This document shows, piece after piece, positions 50,579 through 51,868 of a stretch of 51,868 nucleotides of DNA (its first letter is position 1; each line of letters begins with the position of its first letter). The position numbers were made by a program, and so were the translations under genes. Source of the DNA: Zygnema cylindricum (lineage: Eukaryota > Streptophyta > Zygnematophyceae > Zygnematales > Zygnemataceae); contig JBBHKE010000159.1 of NCBI GenBank assembly GCA_037447655.1, forward strand, positions 190,402 to 242,269, written 5' to 3'. The notes under the pieces are model-generated. The model saw only the letters and a program-made list of their open reading frames with translations, was not told the origin of the DNA and did not search any database.

Positions 50579-50922
50579 ATGACGGCTATCAGGCCACTGA
50601 TGACCACAACACTGCTTTTTATTTTCCACATGGCACCCTCGTACAGAGTAACCATGGCAACACGCGATAATAAGTTCCACAGCTCTCTGCTCAACCTTTC
50701 CCCGCCACTTCGACCTTCTTGTCTACCTTCGCACATGCAAAATATTGCTCTCATTGGCTCTGTTCGGCTTCATACGTCATTCATTGCTGCTGCAGAGAGG
50801 GCGCTGTAGGCGGTGAAGGCGATCGTCAAGAACAAGGGGCGATTTCCGCATATCAGTTGTGATACATACAATTACCTAGCATACTATTTCGAGTGCGATA
50901 AATCCGGTCGCATGACTCGGAT
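50579..50922 (+). pseudogene. Exon 1 of a plant LRR receptor-type gene, with an in-frame TAG
   Basis: The frame from the ATG at 50579 runs into AERAL, a TAG at 50807-50809, then AVKAIVKNKGRF and ends FECDKSGRMTRM. The closing WxxxxCDxxGRVTxL-type motif is the junction of the N-terminal cap and first LRR in plant LRR receptors. The donor AT|GTGAGT at 50922/50923 is phase 2, as usual in that gene class. The typical tryptophan-containing cap is not evident and the N-terminus lacks a convincing signal peptide, so the true start may differ, with translation from an exon beginning after 50795. The TAG (possibly from GAG) makes the copy suspect: pseudogene, or exon 1 starting downstream of it. Confidence 0.5.
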
Positions 50923-51265
50923 GTGAGTGATTATTATCGTTGCGTGCACTCTCTGCTCCTTTCAATGCGAACAGAATCATCACACTTAATTTTTACTCAG
51001 AGGCTAACTGCACTCTTTGCTTTGGTCAGTCCACACTAATAGGCCGCCTGATTAATTCTCTGCTGCAATGAGATCCGCACTGAAAGTCGCACTGAAAAAT
51101 GTTGGTCACAGGCTGCCTGGATTTCCTGCTGAGATGCTCTTTGCGATGCTTGGGCGCTGTCGAGGCTTGCAACAAGGATGGTGGGGAGGGGGGAAGGGAG
51201 AGGGGGGAAGGGGGGGGGAGAAAAATAAAGGAACTCATTCAACGCTGGATGGGGGGGGGGTGTAG

Positions 51266-51337
51266 GGATATAGGAGACTTGGAATTGACGGGAAAAATTG
51301 CGCTGGAGATTGGCAACCTCACACAATTGACTTATTT
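51266..51337 (+). CDS. LRR exon 2 (one 24-residue leucine-rich repeat), gene runs off the window
   Basis: Exactly 72 nt between an acceptor TGTAG|G and a donor TTT|GTGAGT, phase 2 at both ends. It encodes DIGDLELTGKIALEIGNLTQLTYL when spliced to exon 1, which fits the plant-specific LRR consensus (LTGxIPxxIGNLxxLxxL) with alanine in place of the usual proline. One LRR per 72-nt phase-2 exon is the known arrangement of plant LRR receptor kinase ectodomains. The intron is 343 nt. The acceptor is preceded by ten guanines instead of a pyrimidine tract, so efficient splicing is doubtful. Confidence 0.65.
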
Positions 51338-51868
51338 GTGAGTGATTCATGGAAGGGGGGATGCATGTCAAATTACAATAGGAAAAGAAAAGGCAAAAAA
51401 TTAAACAATACTTTTCATAAAATACGACACGATATAAATCACATGTTACCGATTTATTTTCAACTTTCGTTTTTCGCTGTCAAAATAGAGGAAAGGGGCG
51501 GAGAGGGGGAATATTGTTGCGAGTAAATGCTAGGTTGGTGGATGCATTTAATTCTGAAAAGAAAATGAACTAAATCTGAACTGCAAGAAAAAAATGTACA
51601 ATGTAAATCACATCTCAATTTTTTTCGAAATCTTTTGTTATGGTCGTTAATGAGGAAATGGTGGGAGGGGGCTATGGTAAATTTTTTCTATTAGCTTTAA
51701 TGTTCTTGTTTTTCTTTTTGTGGAAAGAAAAAATCTAATTTGATCTTTCTTTGCTTTAAATAACCACCATAAACAGTCCCTTCGATTTCATCAAACTATG
51801 AAAATACACAAAAATTTCAAAATTATTTATGCCCTTTGCCTCCATACTATCATTGGACAAAAGATAAG
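51338..51868. other. Intron 2 of the LRR gene (partial)
   Basis: Starts GTGAGT and shows no further LRR-like frame up to the window edge; AT-rich with one purine-rich patch at 51485-51510. The next LRR exon is presumably outside. Confidence 0.45.

Noticed and set aside
51068-51265. Open frames with ATG between LRR exons 1 and 2
   Set aside because: They lie in the phase-2 intron and end in G-rich low complexity; the only supported coding piece is the 72-nt exon.

Overview
The window is repeat-dominated nuclear DNA of a plant (a land plant or charophyte; I cannot place it more narrowly). Three things support this: the Ty1/copia elements are primed by a sequence complementary to plant initiator tRNA-Met; a decayed tRNA-Phe(GAA) has the plant nuclear sequence; and the right edge has a leucine-rich-repeat receptor-type gene whose LRR exon is exactly 72 nt with phase-2 borders, as in plant LRR receptor kinases. 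There are no bacterial-type operons or CRISPR arrays. Host genes are few and seen only as single exons.

Layout. 1-6.9 kb: AT-rich DNA with two proline-rich exons on the minus strand (one of HPPGVGK heptads) and a cysteine-rich EGF-like exon. 6.9-16.8 kb: element D, an old copia element (about 5.4 kb when its insertions are subtracted) broken by four solo LTRs of related families. 17.2-18.5 kb: a small foldback element, a tRNA-Phe pseudogene and foldback repeat G. 18.5-24.9 kb: element A, the best preserved copia element (6431 bp, two 1042-bp LTRs, TSD CAGGT), inserted at the end of G. 24.9-28.4 kb: alternating G/H foldback repeats invaded by repeat F and by TA-flanked MITEs. 29.7-31.0 kb: one host gene exon on the minus strand (446 codons, nuclear-looking, internal triplication, coiled coil). 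32.4-33.0 kb: a MITE inside a MITE. 37.2-49.6 kb: element B (TSD TGACG), cut in its reverse transcriptase YVDD motif by element C (41486-47693, TSD CATAT). 49.6-50.0 kb: another F copy. 50.6-51.3 kb: first two exons of the LRR gene, running off the window.

The copia families share an unusual architecture. (1) The gag start codon lies inside the LTR, about 20 nt from its end, so the primer-binding site is translated. (2) The primer-binding site matches the anticodon region of initiator tRNA-Met, not its 3' end: the half-tRNA priming known from Drosophila copia and yeast Ty5. (3) The LTRs of A, B, C and the two E copies carry a tRNA-like box A/box B module in antisense. (4) The predicted 5' leader holds a series of short hairpins, most with AGGG-type loops, whose stems change by compensatory substitutions. 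All the elements are disabled by stops, frameshifts or lost catalytic residues; element A keeps the most.
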